Shown one piece after another: positions 4,853 through 5,076 of a stretch of 5,076 bases of DNA. The DNA comes from Prevotellaceae bacterium. GTDB lineage: Bacteria; Bacteroidota; Bacteroidia; Bacteroidales; UBA932. The stretch is from assembly GCA_031273285.1 (NCBI GenBank), contig JAISSE010000245.1:1-5076 (forward strand). The letters are read 5' to 3'. Every line of letters starts with the position of its first letter. Position 1 is the stretch's first letter. A program made the position numbers and the translations under genes. The notes under the pieces are model-generated. The model saw nothing but the letters and a program-made list of their open reading frames with translations, ran no database searches and was not told the DNA's origin.

Positions 4853-5076
4853 ATGGAAGACAACAAAGCAGGAAAACGGAATCCATTGCCGAAAGAATTG
4901 CTCAAAGCAATAAAGGATGATAATTTGGTTATTTTTGTCGGAGCGGGACTGTCGTATGATTTCGTGAATCTAAAAGGGACAAAAATAGAAGGTTGGGAAA
5001 ATATGGTGCGGCAGATACTTCTTCATTTTGAAACGGAAAAGTATGATGTAACGCATTTAATGCCGCTTATCGGAAA
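4853..5076 (+). CDS. SIR2-like domain protein, N-terminal 74 residues, 3' end cut by window edge
   Basis: The frame runs open from ATG at 4853 to the window edge, with an in-frame TGA at 4841-4843 that fixes this ATG as the only plausible start. Residues 24-37, NLVIFVGAGLSYDF, are a beta strand followed by the G-A-G-x-S motif (Gly30, Ala31, Gly32, Ser34) of the NAD-binding Rossmann fold in sirtuin-like proteins. Upstream, LPKELLKAIKDD forms a short helix, and GWENMVRQILLHF at 48-60 fits the next helix of SIR2-like domains. Bacterial members of this group are mostly not deacetylases but NADases or NAD sensors in anti-phage systems such as Thoeris and DSR; that role is inferred, since the catalytic Asn/His region and any partner domain are off the window. 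AGGGG just upstream may act as a weak ribosome binding site. The gene is probably co-transcribed with the upstream gene and is clearly more A+T-rich (about 38% G+C over 180 bases). Confidence 0.82.
   Translation, partial: MEDNKAGKRNPLPKELLKAIKDDNLVIFVGAGLSYDFVNLKGTKIEGWENMVRQILLHFETEKYDVTHLMPLIG

Overview
The window looks like chromosomal DNA of a member of the Bacteroidota, most likely Bacteroidales. Three things point there: two promoters of the Bacteroidetes type (a -7 box TAnnTTTG with a -33 TTTG-like box 18 bases upstream), the absence of strong Shine-Dalgarno sites, and a MraY C-terminus with the longer loop after the HHH motif that I associate with this order. The species cannot be told from the sequence.

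Layout: (1) 1-234, + strand, the last 77 codons of mraY, the lipid I synthase of peptidoglycan assembly. (2) 235-561, a gene-free stretch between two convergent genes. It is bracketed by two inverted arrays of the same 7-bp repeat (RAACTAT read in the sense direction of each gene), each starting within a few bases of the stop codon it follows. Between the arrays lie a small hairpin and a short CRCAAAG repeat cluster. (3) 562-3350, - strand, a two-gene operon: a secreted or membrane-anchored SGNH-family acyltransferase/esterase followed, with an ATGA overlap, by an AlgI-like MBOAT acyltransferase. A Bacteroidetes-type promoter lies just upstream. (4) 3386-4146, a long gene-free region rich in repeats: a 101-bp MITE-like palindromic element, a second imperfect hairpin, a solo copy of the MITE end, and a 21-bp satellite of about 16.7 units that stops about a dozen bases before a promoter. 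(5) 4147-4833, + strand, a 228-residue mostly helical protein of unknown function. (6) 4853 to the right edge, + strand, the N-terminus of a SIR2-like protein with the NAD-binding GAGLS motif.

How the parts work together: the MBOAT and the SGNH protein form a complete acyl-transfer pair for an envelope polymer. The MBOAT ends exactly in the hexapeptide FIYFRF, the type of C-terminal motif proposed to carry the acyl group on its tyrosine to the serine of the partner transferase; the partner has an intact GDSH serine block and DRIH block. The substrate cannot be read from the window. On the right, the unknown protein and the SIR2-like protein are 19 bases apart and probably share the promoter at 4073-4102. 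SIR2-like proteins of this kind often occur in anti-phage defence loci, so this may be the edge of a defence island, but the part that would settle it lies outside the window.

The most unusual material is in the two intergenic regions: several unrelated repeat families confined to gene ends and promoters. I see no rRNA, tRNA, CRISPR array, transposase or classic T-tract terminator.
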